Assembly: GCA_020425925.1 (NCBI GenBank)
Contig: JAGQRB010000875.1
Location: 1 to 33,040 of the forward strand
Source of the DNA: Planctomycetota bacterium
GTDB taxonomy: Bacteria; Planctomycetota; UBA1135; UBA2386
Direction of reading: 5' to 3'
DNA: 33,040 nucleotides
In this document: piece by piece, positions 1 through 7,616 of the stretch
Numbering within the stretch: position 1 is the stretch's first letter
Layout of the letters: each line of letters starts with the position of its first letter
Program-made: the position numbers and the translations under genes
The notes under the pieces: generated by a model
Databases searched by the model: none
Seen by the model: only the letters and a program-made list of their open reading frames with translations
What the model was told of the DNA's origin: nothing

Positions 1-65
1 CATCGCCCCGATTCCGGCCGGCAGCGGCCAAACTCGCACGCTTGCGACTCCGGCATGTACAAACG

Positions 66-90
66 CGGGGGTCACGTCGAGTGACCCCCG
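66..90 (-). terminator. Hairpin terminator after the coiled-coil lipoprotein gene
   Basis: A perfect 10-bp inverted repeat (66-75 with 81-90, GGGGGTCAC core) encloses a 5-base loop and starts 37 bases past the stop codon of the minus-strand lipoprotein gene. Read on the minus strand it is followed by CGTTTGTAC, which has only a short T run, so termination may be partial or Rho-assisted. Confidence 0.6.
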
Positions 91-127
91 TGTCGCGCGA
101 AGTGGTGCAGCGCATCACCCGCTGCCG

Positions 128-928
128 CTACTGGTCGCCTTCGCCCTTCGCGTTCGCGGTCTTCTCCGCCGCCGCCTCGGCGGCGTCACCGGTATCGCCT
201 GCCGCCTCGGGCGCAGCACCGGCGAACACCGCGTCGATCGACTCGATCGGCTGCAGACGCAGCTCCTCGGGCACGTTCGCGGCACACGCCTCGACGTACT
301 CGGCGCGCAGCTCGGCGCGCCGGCGGGCGACGAGCGCCTCGATGCGCGCGCGTTCGACACGATCCGCAGCGCGGTTGGTGTCGGCTCGCTGGGCATCGAG
401 ATCGACCTTCGCGGCCGCAGGGCGGTCGAGGGCGGCAACCGCCTCGGCCTTCGCCAACTCGACACGAGCGTCCTCCAGCTTCGCGCGCTCGTTGAGCAGG
501 TCGAGACGTCGCCGCGCGAGCGCCTCGACGTCGTCGTAGTAGCTCTGCTTGGCCGTCTGCAGCCGCACCGCGGCCTCGAGCTCGGCGCGTTGCCGCCGCG
601 CGTCCGCGAGCGCCTCGTCGTCGTCGAAATCACGCGCATGGCCGAGGCGACCGACACCTTCACGTAGACGGACCTCCATCGCCGCACGATTCTGCGTCGC
701 GAGGCCCTCGAGGCTGCCGGCTTCGGCCTGGTCGCGCTTGGCGATGGCGAGCTGCTCGTCGAGTTCGGCGCGGCGCTCGCGCGCGCGCTCGATCTCCTGC
801 TGACTCTCTTCGGGAACGAAAGCGAGCAGGCCGTCGCGGTCGGTACGCGAAAGGTGGGTCGCGGTGCTCTCACAGCCGAGCAGCAGCGCGAGCCCACCGA
901 GAAGGACACAAGGCTTGGTGGTTCTCAT
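128..928 (-). CDS. Coiled-coil lipoprotein of unknown function
   Basis: The 266-residue product begins with a lipoprotein signal: basic MRTTK, a hydrophobic stretch and a lipobox LLLGC with Cys19. Roughly residues 40-220 are almost continuous charged, Ala/Glu/Arg-rich heptad-like sequence, predicted to be a long coiled coil. The tail (about 235-266) is Ala/Glu-rich and disordered-looking. I chose ATG at 928 because AGGA lies just upstream in the minus reading and the lipobox falls at the right distance; the frame is open upstream to 1105, but that would bury the signal peptide. The protein is probably anchored in an outer or inner membrane facing the periplasm. I recognise no family. It is monocistronic, with a hairpin terminator behind it and a divergent small membrane-anchored gene in front. 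Confidence 0.8.
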   Translation of the reverse strand: MRTTKPCVLLGGLALLLGCESTATHLSRTDRDGLLAFVPEESQQEIERARERRAELDEQLAIAKRDQAEAGSLEGLATQNRAAMEVRLREGVGRLGHARDFDDDEALADARRQRAELEAAVRLQTAKQSYYDDVEALARRRLDLLNERAKLEDARVELAKAEAVAALDRPAAAKVDLDAQRADTNRAADRVERARIEALVARRRAELRAEYVEACAANVPEELRLQPIESIDAVFAGAAPEAAGDTGDAAEAAAEKTANAKGEGDQ

Positions 929-1002
929 GGTGGATCCTGATTCGGTTCGGGGCAGTTCGGGCAAACGCCGTACCCGCCTGCCATCTCGAACCGACGCGAT
1001 GG

Positions 1003-1043
1003 CGACGCCACGAATCGACCGCCGCAGCAACCGCATTGCAGAA
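1003..1043. promoter_or_regulatory. Candidate shared boxes CGACGCCACG and ATTGCAGAA
   Basis: This stretch between two divergent genes holds CGACGCCACG (1003-1012) and ATTGCAGAA (1035-1043). Close or exact relatives of both occur together in the intergenic regions 6806-7168 and 14984-15185, which precede PRC-barrel, DUF1328 and CsbD genes. A regulatory role is inferred only from this co-occurrence. A 10-base palindrome, GGCAATTGCC, lies nearby at 1101-1110. Confidence 0.25.
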
Positions 1044-1172
1044 ACCGCAGTCGGGACGGCTGCCGGGACCACGGCGCCTCGGCTCTGCCGATCGAGGCAC
1101 GGCAATTGCCTCCGAGCCGGTCGTCGCGAATGCGCGGCACCTTCCCCGACCCTCCATCCAAGAGATCACGCC

Positions 1173-1628
1173 ATGCGCGCGCTCGGCTTCCTGTTCCTCC
1201 TGATCCTCCTGATCGCCGTCGTCGGCTTCTGGCGCGGCTGGTTCTACGTCAGCTCGGTCGAGGCCGGTGAAGGCGTCAGCGTGGTCGTCGACAAGGACAA
1301 GCTCGATGCCGACGGCCGCCATGCGGTCGCGAAGGCCGCCGCGCTGTCGCGGCGCGCGATCGACGCGATCAAGGGGGCGGCGCGCGAGGTGCCGGACGGC
1401 ACGCGCGAGCTCGAGACCGAGCTGCGGGCCGTCGACGTGGTGGACCGCACCCTGCGAGTCCGGGTCGACGGCGAGGACATCGACCTCACCGTTCCCGCCG
1501 CAACCCCGATCGAGTCGGGTGGCCGCGAACTCGAGCTGCGCGAGATCGAAGCGGGGGCCGAGGTTCGGCTCTACCTGCTCGACGACGGCGAAGCGGGGCT
1601 GCGGCTGACCCGCGTCGAAGTGCTCTGA
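1173..1628 (+). CDS. Small membrane-anchored hypothetical protein
   Basis: The 151-residue product has one N-terminal hydrophobic segment (about residues 4-20, FLFLLILLIAVVGF) followed by an acidic soluble domain with alternating strand-like stretches ending in a short beta-rich region (100-150). The segment lacks a clear signal-peptidase site, so an anchored protein with a periplasmic domain is likely. ATG 1173 is chosen because the hydrophobic segment starts there; the same frame is open far upstream, but the sequence there is not protein-like. A weak AGAGAT ribosome-binding site precedes it. The stand-alone receiver gene begins 21 bases after its stop, so the two may be co-transcribed. I do not recognise the family. 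Confidence 0.75.
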   Translation: MRALGFLFLLILLIAVVGFWRGWFYVSSVEAGEGVSVVVDKDKLDADGRHAVAKAAALSRRAIDAIKGAAREVPDGTRELETELRAVDVVDRTLRVRVDGEDIDLTVPAATPIESGGRELELREIEAGAEVRLYLLDDGEAGLRLTRVEVL

Positions 1629-1649
1629 CCGAAGACGCCCCGGACTCTC

Positions 1650-2027
1650 GTGACCGACCCCGACCATCCCGAAGCGCGTCATCTCCTCGTGATCGAGGAC
1701 GACGCCGAACAGGCCCGACTCCTGTTGAGGCTGCTCGGCAGCTGCCTGCCGGCGGACTGCGAGCTTCGCCTGGCGTCCACGCTCGGGGAAGCGCGCCGGG
1801 CCCTGCATGCCGCGCGCTACGACTGCGTGCTCGCCGACTACGAGCTGCCCGACGGGGCCCTCGACGAGCTGCTCGACGCCGGCCTGCTGCCGGCGGCGCG
1901 AACAATCGTGATGTCGGGCGAGCCGACGGCAGCCAAACTGCGCGGCATCTCCTGGTTCTGTCGCAAGCCGCTCGACCTCGGGCAACTGATGCCGCGGGTC
2001 ATCGAACTGGTCCAGCAACCGGGTTGA
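1650..2027 (+). CDS. Stand-alone response-regulator receiver protein
   Basis: A 125-residue CheY-like receiver with no output domain. The acidic pocket is E16-D17-D18 (VIEDD), the phospho-acceptor is D63 in VLADYELPDG, the conserved Ser/Thr is S89 in IVMSGE and the conserved lysine is K106 in CRKPL, so it should be able to accept phosphate. Such single receivers act by protein contact or as relay intermediates. The start is GTG 1650 with no obvious Shine-Dalgarno sequence. No kinase gene is directly attached; a PAS hybrid kinase lies 1.8 kb downstream on the same strand and others lie at 7.6-11.2 kb. Confidence 0.85.
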   Translation: MTDPDHPEARHLLVIEDDAEQARLLLRLLGSCLPADCELRLASTLGEARRALHAARYDCVLADYELPDGALDELLDAGLLPAARTIVMSGEPTAAKLRGISWFCRKPLDLGQLMPRVIELVQQPG

Positions 2028-2096
2028 GCAGTCACACGAACGCGATCCCCTTCGGCGTGCCGCGGTCGCTGGCACACGGTTTGCTCGCCTGATTCG

Positions 2097-2759
2097 ATGC
2101 CAGATCGTGCCAGTGTGCCGGAGCCCGAGCGTCGCGCCGCCGGGCGCGGCGTCGGCCCCCACCGGCGTGGTTCCATCGCCGTGTCGGCCTCGACCTCGGC
2201 GATCGCGAACGTCGGCGTACTCGAGTCGGCAGCCGTCCGCGGCTTCCGCGGCGAATCGTTGGGCCTCGTCCGCGACTGGATCGTCGATCTCGAGACCGGC
2301 AGCCTGACCGGCTGCGTCCTGGACTCCGGGTTGATCGCGGCGGGTGCGCGGCTGGCTTGGGGCGGCAGCGAGCGCTGCGTGCACGTCTGGCCCCATCGGC
2401 CCTGGGCGGCCCGGCGCCGGCCCCGCAGCACCACCAGCGAAGCCCTGCTCAGCAGCCTGGTCGGCCTGCCGATCCACTCCGAGCCGGCGGCAAGGGTCGG
2501 CGTCGCCACGACACCGACCGCGTTCGATTCACTCGGGTTCGTGGGCGGGTTGCTCGTGGATCTCACCGAAGAGTCGCTGGCACTCCAGTACGTCGCGCTC
2601 GGCAAAGGTGCCCTGCTCGGCATCTTCGCCGGCGCACCGCTGATCCCGTGGTACTCGCTCCGGCTGTCGCGCGACTCGCGACTCGACGGCGCCCATCTGC
2701 GAACGGCGTTGACCGATGCGGACATCTCCGGGCTGCAGGTCGTCGGCGACGGTTTGTAG
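2097..2759 (+). CDS. PRC-barrel-like protein, two repeats
   Basis: The 220-residue product contains two similar beta-rich segments, about 42-100 (beginning VLESAAVRGF) and 120-192 (containing SLGFVGGLLVDL). Each resembles the PRC-barrel fold: a short strand, a conserved G-x-x-x-D-hydrophobic turn, then hydrophobic strands. No signal peptide or membrane segment is visible, so it is probably cytoplasmic. PRC-barrel domains occur in RNA-processing, photosynthetic and stress-related proteins, so no exact role can be assigned. The first 40 residues are low-complexity, making ATG 2097 uncertain; an internal GTG start is possible. A secreted PRC-barrel protein is encoded at 5804-6805. Confidence 0.65.
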   Translation: MPDRASVPEPERRAAGRGVGPHRRGSIAVSASTSAIANVGVLESAAVRGFRGESLGLVRDWIVDLETGSLTGCVLDSGLIAAGARLAWGGSERCVHVWPHRPWAARRRPRSTTSEALLSSLVGLPIHSEPAARVGVATTPTAFDSLGFVGGLLVDLTEESLALQYVALGKGALLGIFAGAPLIPWYSLRLSRDSRLDGAHLRTALTDADISGLQVVGDGL

Positions 2760-2762
2760 AAT
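2754..2762 (+). promoter_or_regulatory. Candidate promoter -10 box (TTGTAGAAT)
   Basis: TTGTAGAAT contains TAGAAT, one mismatch from the sigma-70 -10 consensus, and lies 63-72 bases before the methyltransferase start. The identical nonamer occurs at 11411-11419, 59 bases before another start, and CCGTG follows at nearly the same distance in both. No good -35 box is visible. The box overlaps the TAG stop codon of the preceding gene. Confidence 0.35.
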
Positions 2763-2824
2763 CGGTGCCGTGAAGTGCGCAATCGGCCCACCCCGCGCAA
2801 CCCGAACACTCCCCCGCCCGATCC

Positions 2825-3616
2825 GTGATTCGCATGGCTGACGAAAACGAGGGCATCGCACGGCCGACTCCGCGCTCCGCGTTCGGCACCCTGTCGGCGA
2901 TCCTGGCCACCTGCGCGCGCTACTGGCGGGCCAACCGCCGGATCGCCGCGCGCCACGGCTCGCACCGGGCGACCAACCGGACCCGACTCGCGGCGATCTA
3001 CGGCACGATGACCGCCGAGGACTTCGAGGCCCTCAACGGCCCGCAGGACCGCCTCAACGCCTTCGCGATCCCACGCGCGCTGAGTGATCACCCGGATCCC
3101 CGACCGTGGCGCATCGTCGACCTCGGCTGCGGAACCGGCGCGTCCTCCGCGTTGCTGCTACGCCATGCGCCGCCCGGCTCGTCGCTGGTCGGCTACGACC
3201 TCTGCGAGAACCTGCTCGCCTGCGCGCGGGCGCGCGCGTGGCGCGATCGCCGCGGCCGACCGCTCGCGGCGATGTTCGTGTGCGGCGCCGCCGACGAACC
3301 GCTGCGGCGGCCGCAAGGCGCCCTCGTCGCCCCGGGCTCGATCGACGTCGCCCATGCCGCCGGACTCGTCGGACATCACTTCGAGGTCGCCGCGGCCCGA
3401 CGCCTGGCTGCCGAGCTCGACCGCATCCTCGCGACCGACGGGATCGCCGTTCTCGACGCGGGGCCGCGACTGGGTGCCGGCGAGCTCGCCAGTGTCATGG
3501 CGGAGGCCGGATTCGAACGGATCGGACGCCATCGGCTCTGGCCGTTCGCCAGCCGGATGGCACTTACGTTCGGCCGCCGGGTAACCCGGCCGGCGCTGGC
3601 CGCAGTTCGCGGTTAA
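2825..3616 (+). CDS. Class I SAM-dependent methyltransferase
   Basis: The 263-residue product has the SAM-binding motif I VDLGCGTG (98-105) and the acidic end of strand 2 in VGYDLCEN (D125), followed by typical Rossmann-like blocks up to about residue 225. A basic N-terminal region of about 90 residues (YWRANRR, RHGSHRATNRTR) precedes the catalytic core. The substrate cannot be read from the sequence; similar architectures methylate small molecules or lipids. The start is either GTG 2825 or ATG 2834, and neither has a convincing Shine-Dalgarno sequence. The gene lies behind a candidate promoter and in front of a hybrid kinase. Confidence 0.8.
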   Translation: MIRMADENEGIARPTPRSAFGTLSAILATCARYWRANRRIAARHGSHRATNRTRLAAIYGTMTAEDFEALNGPQDRLNAFAIPRALSDHPDPRPWRIVDLGCGTGASSALLLRHAPPGSSLVGYDLCENLLACARARAWRDRRGRPLAAMFVCGAADEPLRRPQGALVAPGSIDVAHAAGLVGHHFEVAAARRLAAELDRILATDGIAVLDAGPRLGAGELASVMAEAGFERIGRHRLWPFASRMALTFGRRVTRPALAAVRG

Positions 3617-3635
3617 CGGTCGGTGCCCCGAGCCG

Positions 3636-3652
3636 GTCTCCGGGTCGGAGAC
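3636..3652 (+). terminator. Weak hairpin after the methyltransferase gene
   Basis: A 6-bp stem GTCTCC/GGAGAC with a 5-base loop begins 20 bases after the methyltransferase stop. It is followed by CAAATCG without a T run, so it is at most a weak terminator. The remaining bases up to 3819 show no gene. Confidence 0.3.
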
Positions 3653-3819
3653 AAATCGCCGTTGTCCAACTCGCCAGCCCCGTATGCCGCGAATGCGGCC
3701 CACGCCCCGTCCGCGCGCCGACCTTCGGCTCGGCGCCCAGCCGACCCGTGCTTCGCACCGGCACGCGGCTATCGTCCCGCGTCGCCGATGACTTATCGCA
3801 GGCCGGACCGGACGATTTC

Positions 3820-5790
3820 ATGAAGCCGCGGGAGTCTCTCGAGTCGCTGTTGCGTGAGAACCAACAGCGGCTGACGCTGGCGTTGCGTGCCGGCGGCATG
3901 GCGGCCTGGGAATGGACCGGCAAGAAGGACATCTGGACCGACGAGCTGTTCGAGCTGCTCGAACTCTCGAAGGAACTCGAGCCTTCGACCGCCCTGTTCT
4001 TCAGCCGGGTCCATCCCGACGACCTGCCGGACCTGCGGTCTGCGTGGCAGGCCGCCATCGACGGTCACGGCTCGTACGCCAGTGAGTTCCGGATCGTGCT
4101 TCCCGGCGGCCGGATCCGCTGGTTGAAGGGTGTCGGCGACGTCGTGCGCGACGACGCCGGTCGAGCCGTACGGATCTACGGCCTGAACTGGGACATCACC
4201 CGCGAGAGGGACCTCGAGGCCGAGAAGGAACGCCTCCATCGTCGAGCCCGCGACGCCAGCAAGGCGAAGAGCGACTTCCTCACGATGTTGAGTCACGAGA
4301 TCCGGACCCCGCTGACCGCGATCCTCGGCTACGCGGATCTCGTCGGCGCCACCGAGAGTGCGCCACAGCGGCTCGAATACCTGCGCCGCATCGGCATCAA
4401 CGGCCGCTTCCTGCTCGGCATCGTGGACGACGTCCTCGATCTCGCGAAGATCGAGGCCGGCAAACTCGCGATCGAGCGCTCGACCGTGATGGTCGTCGAC
4501 GTGCTGTCCGACGTGCGCGCGATGATGGAAGGCCGCGCCATGGCGAAGGGGCTCACTCTCGCCGTCGATATCGACGGACCGATCCCGCTCGCGATCCAGA
4601 CCGATGGTCGCCGGCTGCGGCAGATCCTCGTCAACCTGGTCGGCAACGCGATCAAGTTCACCGAACACGGCCATGTCCGCGTCACCGCCAGGTTGCTGCC
4701 CACGCTCGCCGAGCTCGCCTTCGACGTCGCCGACACCGGGGTCGGTATCGCTCCCGCGGACATCGAATCGCTGTTCCAACCGTTCACCCAGGTACCGGCC
4801 GGAATCACCCGCACCGTCGACGGCACCGGACTCGGCCTCGCGATCTCGCGCCGCCTGGCAGTGATGCTCGGCGGTGAGGTCAGCGTGCGCAGCGAGCCCG
4901 GTCGCGGCAGCACGTTCACGTGCACGATCGCAGCGGGCAACGTCGCCGGACAGAACTTCGGACAGCCGATCATCCCCTCGGCCGCGCCGCCGGAGATCGA
5001 GTCGCGTCGCGGCAGCGCCGTCGGCCGGATCCTCGTGATCGGAGGCGTGCCGGCACAGCGCGACCCGCTGACCACGTTCCTTCGGGCGGCCGGACTCGAG
5101 GTCGAGGTCGCCGCCGTCCCGACGCCAGGTCCGCTCGAAGAGAGCGGCGACTACCGGGCCGTTCTGATCGACGTCACCGAGCCCTCGAGTCACGCGGCCG
5201 CCATCGCAGTCGCCGAACGGTTGCGTCGGGGCGGCCACCGCGGGCCGCTGCTCGCGTTCACCGACGGTGCGTCGACACCAGCGCACGACACGGACGTGTT
5301 CGACGCGACTTTCACCCATCCGCTCGATCTCAGGGTCGTGCTCGACGCCATCATGCGCCGTCCCTACGAGAGTGATCGCCATCCGGGCGAATCATCGAAC
5401 GCAGACGATGACGACGGCCGACTCCGATTGCTGATCATCGACGACTCGGTCGACGCCGCCACACTGCTGCAGTTCGGGCTCGAGGCGCACGGCTATCGCA
5501 CGGCGATCGCGTGCAACGGCCGCGACGCGATCTGCGAGGCCCGGCGTTTCTTGCCGCACGTCGTGCTCTCGGACCTGCAACTGCCCGACACCGACGGCTT
5601 CATGCTGCTCGGCGAGCTTCGCGGTCTTCCCGACCTGGCAGCGACACGCTACGTCGCGATCTCCGGCAGCACCGAGCGCGAGACGTCGCTGCGGGCAGGC
5701 TTCGACGCACATCTCGTGAAGCCGATCGGCTTCCCGGACCTGCTCGGCGTGCTCGGCGGCGTGACGCCGCCGAGTCCGCCGGCACGGTAG
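3820..5790 (+). CDS. PAS hybrid histidine kinase with two receivers, one degenerate
   Basis: The 656-residue product runs: PAS domain (about 12-132, ending GLNWDITRERD); HisKA with H-box SHEIRTP (H159); HATPase with N-box NLVGNAIKF (about 272-280), G1 DTGVGI (305-310) and G2 GTGLGL (335-340); a receiver-like domain (402-512); and a C-terminal receiver (535-645). The last receiver is complete: D541/D542, D585 in VLSDLQLPD, S615 and K634. In the middle one the acidic pocket reads VIGGVP and the lysine position reads FTHPLD, so it is unlikely to be phosphorylated although D451 remains. There is no membrane segment, so it is a cytoplasmic sensor. ATG 3820 is chosen because the frame upstream lies within the methyltransferase gene and is not protein-like. 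Confidence 0.9.
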   Translation: MKPRESLESLLRENQQRLTLALRAGGMAAWEWTGKKDIWTDELFELLELSKELEPSTALFFSRVHPDDLPDLRSAWQAAIDGHGSYASEFRIVLPGGRIRWLKGVGDVVRDDAGRAVRIYGLNWDITRERDLEAEKERLHRRARDASKAKSDFLTMLSHEIRTPLTAILGYADLVGATESAPQRLEYLRRIGINGRFLLGIVDDVLDLAKIEAGKLAIERSTVMVVDVLSDVRAMMEGRAMAKGLTLAVDIDGPIPLAIQTDGRRLRQILVNLVGNAIKFTEHGHVRVTARLLPTLAELAFDVADTGVGIAPADIESLFQPFTQVPAGITRTVDGTGLGLAISRRLAVMLGGEVSVRSEPGRGSTFTCTIAAGNVAGQNFGQPIIPSAAPPEIESRRGSAVGRILVIGGVPAQRDPLTTFLRAAGLEVEVAAVPTPGPLEESGDYRAVLIDVTEPSSHAAAIAVAERLRRGGHRGPLLAFTDGASTPAHDTDVFDATFTHPLDLRVVLDAIMRRPYESDRHPGESSNADDDDGRLRLLIIDDSVDAATLLQFGLEAHGYRTAIACNGRDAICEARRFLPHVVLSDLQLPDTDGFMLLGELRGLPDLAATRYVAISGSTERETSLRAGFDAHLVKPIGFPDLLGVLGGVTPPSPPAR

Positions 5791-5803
5791 GGGCAGCGCG
5801 CGA

Positions 5804-6805
5804 CTACTGGCCGTTGCCGGTCGTGCGCTTCGAGCCGTGGCCGGCCATGTCGCAGGCGCGCTTCGCGGCGGCCGGATCGACGATGCCCTCGTCGGGCGCT
5901 TCGTACTTCACGAACTGGGTGTTGACCGTGTCCTTGGTGGTGTCGATCACGAAGACCTTGTCGTCTTCCTTCTTCGCGAGCTTCAGCTCCCCGAAGGGCA
6001 CCAGATACTGGTCGGCGCCGATGCCGAGCACGCCGCCCTGCTTGAGCACGACGAAGGCCAGCTCACGATTCGCACGGTCGAAGATCACGGTACCGACGGA
6101 ACCGATCTCGTCGCTGCGGCCGTAGACCGGGTAGTCGTCGACCTCGCTCGCGCACAGCATCCGCTGCGGCACCGCGACCATCGAGGTGCCGGAGATGACG
6201 ACCGCGCCCTCGGACTTCTCGGAGCTCGCCTCGGCGGTGTCGCGTTCCTTCGTGCTGGCATCGGCCGGAACGACGGTCTGCCAGTGACGCGTGTAGACCA
6301 TCACGGAGTCGTCCAGACCGTCCTCGCGGGCCTTGTCGAGGTCGAACGCCTGCAGCGCCTTGAGGCGATCGTTGTCGATGTCGGCGCGGAAGGACTCGTC
6401 GGCCTGGTTCCAGCTCAGGATCGAGCAGGGCACCGCCACGGTCTTGTCGCCGATACCGAGGATGCCGCCGAACGCGATGACGGCCCACTTGGCTTCGCCG
6501 CTGCGCGCATCGAGCAGCAGATCGGCGATCTCACCGCTCGGGCGATCGGCGACCTCGCCGTCCTTCGCGGCCTCCTTACGTTCTTCCTTGCCGGGGTGCA
6601 TGGTGACCTTCGCGCCGACGATGTCGCCGATCGCGACGTAGTTCGGCTGCATGTCGGTCCGTTTGTGCGAATTGCCGCGCGGATCCTGCTTTCGCATCGA
6701 CGTCGCAGGATCGGCGTTCGCCGGCTTGCTCGAGCCGGACTGCGCCTGGACCGAAGCGATCAGCGCGGCTGCGACGATCGCGGAAATGGTGAAGTGCTTC
6801 GACAT
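5804..6805 (-). CDS. Secreted protein with two PRC-barrel domains
   Basis: The 333-residue product starts with a Sec signal peptide (MSKHFTISAIVAAALIASVQAQ, likely cleaved after residue 20-22). PRC-barrel domains follow at about 60-155 (IGDIVGAKV to QAFD) and 214-300 (RMLCASEVDDYPVYG to FVIDTT). Both contain the hydrophobic GG-x-LGIG turn (GGILGIGD, GGVLGIGA), showing they are internal repeats. The linker at about 180-205 is charged and Ser-rich. Proteins of this type are common in bacteria under osmotic or envelope stress, and binding rather than catalysis is likely. The start ATG 6805 has a GAGAG box upstream. It converges with the hybrid kinase (13-base gap) and diverges from the DUF1328 gene across a 363-base spacer. 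Confidence 0.85.
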   Translation of the reverse strand: MSKHFTISAIVAAALIASVQAQSGSSKPANADPATSMRKQDPRGNSHKRTDMQPNYVAIGDIVGAKVTMHPGKEERKEAAKDGEVADRPSGEIADLLLDARSGEAKWAVIAFGGILGIGDKTVAVPCSILSWNQADESFRADIDNDRLKALQAFDLDKAREDGLDDSVMVYTRHWQTVVPADASTKERDTAEASSEKSEGAVVISGTSMVAVPQRMLCASEVDDYPVYGRSDEIGSVGTVIFDRANRELAFVVLKQGGVLGIGADQYLVPFGELKLAKKEDDKVFVIDTTKDTVNTQFVKYEAPDEGIVDPAAAKRACDMAGHGSKRTTGNGQ

Positions 6806-7168
6806 ATGGGTTGCTCTCTCGTTCTCGGAGTTCGACTGCCGGCGACTGCCGACAGGGTCGGCTGGTTCGCCGACGGGAGGGCGATGAGCAACGACCGTGC
6901 CGATGACGCGACGTCACGGCGACACGTCCGCACAGCAGACGGCAAGCCACCGGGTAACGGCACGTCGCAGGGCAACGGCGATCTCCGATCGGATGCGTGG
7001 CGGATTGCAGAAGTGCGCACCGCGCATCGCACCCGAGCGTGCCGAATGCACGGCAGATCGCGGTGCGGCGGTGCTTCGCGCGGTTTTCCGGCGCGCTGGC
7101 GCGGCGATTGCGATACCGGCCGCATCCGCTCGCCGAGAGCGGCCCACGAAACCCACAAGGAGTAAGTC
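6806..7168. other. 363-base divergent intergenic region
   Basis: This spacer separates the secreted PRC-barrel gene (minus) from the DUF1328 gene (plus) and should contain promoters for both. I see no convincing gene; short open frames here lack family features and ribosome-binding sites. It contains TGACGCGACGTCA (6904-6916, 5-bp arms with a 3-base centre), the boxes CGACGTCACGGCG (6909-6921) and ATTGCAGAA (7004-7012), and GGCGATTGCG (7103-7112). A strong AAGGAG ribosome-binding site for the DUF1328 gene ends at 7162. Confidence 0.6.
6909..7012. promoter_or_regulatory. Candidate shared boxes CGACGTCACGGCG and ATTGCAGAA
   Basis: CGACGTCACGGCG (6909-6921) recurs exactly, inverted, at 15114-15126 upstream of csbD. 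ATTGCAGAA (7004-7012) recurs at 1035-1043 and, with one change, at 15149-15157. Both boxes lie in spacers next to stress-type genes. This is a comparison by eye; operator function is an inference. Confidence 0.3.
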
Positions 7169-7336
7169 ATGTTGAGCTGGATCGTCACGTTCCTCGTCCT
7201 CGCCCTCATCGCCGCCCTGTTCGGCTTCGGTGGCATCGCCGCCGGTGCAGCCGGAATCGCCAAGATCCTGTTCTTCGTGTTCCTCGTCGCGTTGGTCATC
7301 AGCCTGCTGCTCGGCCGCCGGCGAGCGCCGGTGTGA
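7169..7336 (+). CDS. DUF1328 (UPF0391/YtjA-like) small membrane protein
   Basis: This 55-residue gene has a near-perfect AAGGAG ribosome-binding site 6 bases before ATG 7169. The product begins [20 protein letters not shown], then a Gly/Ala-rich turn ([12 protein letters not shown]), a second hydrophobic helix ([17 protein letters not shown]) and a basic end RRRAPV. This is the classic DUF1328 pattern: two transmembrane helices joined by a Gly/Ala motif. Family members are abundant and often stress-induced, but their function is unknown. A DUF3185 gene starts 18 bases after its stop, forming a likely two-gene operon of tiny membrane proteins. Confidence 0.92.
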   Translation: MLSWIVTFLVLALIAALFGFGGIAAGAAGIAKILFFVFLVALVISLLLGRRRAPV

Positions 7337-7354
7337 TCCAAGGGAGAACCTGCG

Positions 7355-7564
7355 ATGAATCGCACCGTCCTTTCCCTCCTGCTCGTCGCCGCAGGCGTCG
7401 TGTTGCTGATCTTCGGCTTCTCGGCTTCCGACTCGTTCGCGTCGGAGGTCAAGGAGGCCTTCGACGGCACCCCGACCGACAAGAGCATCTGGCTGCTCGT
7501 CGGCGGCGTACTCTGCTGTGTCGCCGGCGGCGCAACACTGCTGCTGCGGCGCCCGGCGACCTGA
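7355..7564 (+). CDS. DUF3185 small membrane protein
   Basis: The 69-residue product has two transmembrane helices (about 4-24 and 44-64) flanking a short polar loop with the pattern FSASDSFASEV and GTPTDKSIWLLVGG, characteristic of DUF3185. An AGGGAGA ribosome-binding site precedes ATG 7355. It follows the DUF1328 gene closely and ends just before a strong hairpin. Function is unknown; pairing with DUF1328 suggests a shared role in the inner membrane, perhaps under stress. Confidence 0.88.
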   Translation: MNRTVLSLLLVAAGVVLLIFGFSASDSFASEVKEAFDGTPTDKSIWLLVGGVLCCVAGGATLLLRRPAT

Positions 7565-7578
7565 TGCGGGCGCTCGAT

Positions 7579-7604
7579 GCAGCGGCCCGAACGCGGGCCG
7601 CTGC
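7579..7604. terminator. Bidirectional hairpin between convergent genes
   Basis: A perfect 11-bp inverted repeat (GCAGCGGCCCG at 7579-7589, its complement at 7594-7604) with the tetraloop AACG lies midway between the DUF3185 stop and the stop of the minus-strand hybrid kinase. Neither side has a T run, but position and stability fit a shared terminator. Confidence 0.65.
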
Positions 7605-7616
7605 CACGACGCGGCG

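Noticed and set aside
1..3. CAT at the window edge could be the ATG of a minus-strand gene leaving the window
   Set aside because: Only the start codon would be visible, with no coding sequence to judge.
870..2477. A 535-codon open frame on the minus strand, and similar long antisense frames at 1838-3091 and 3793-5382
   Set aside because: They run antisense through recognisable genes, have no family motifs or ribosome-binding sites, and show the Arg/Gly/Pro-rich composition expected of shadow frames in very GC-rich DNA.
5791..5803. A terminator between the convergent hybrid kinase and PRC-barrel genes
   Set aside because: The spacer is only 13 bases and no stem with loop was found in it.
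6904..6916. TGACGCGACGTCA as a classic dimer operator
   Set aside because: Only 5-bp arms, and such GC-rich near-palindromes are common by chance here; kept only as part of the shared-box observation.
6897..7175. A 92-codon plus-strand frame in the PRC-barrel/DUF1328 spacer
   Set aside because: No ribosome-binding site or motif, basic low-complexity composition, and it would overlap the well-supported DUF1328 start.
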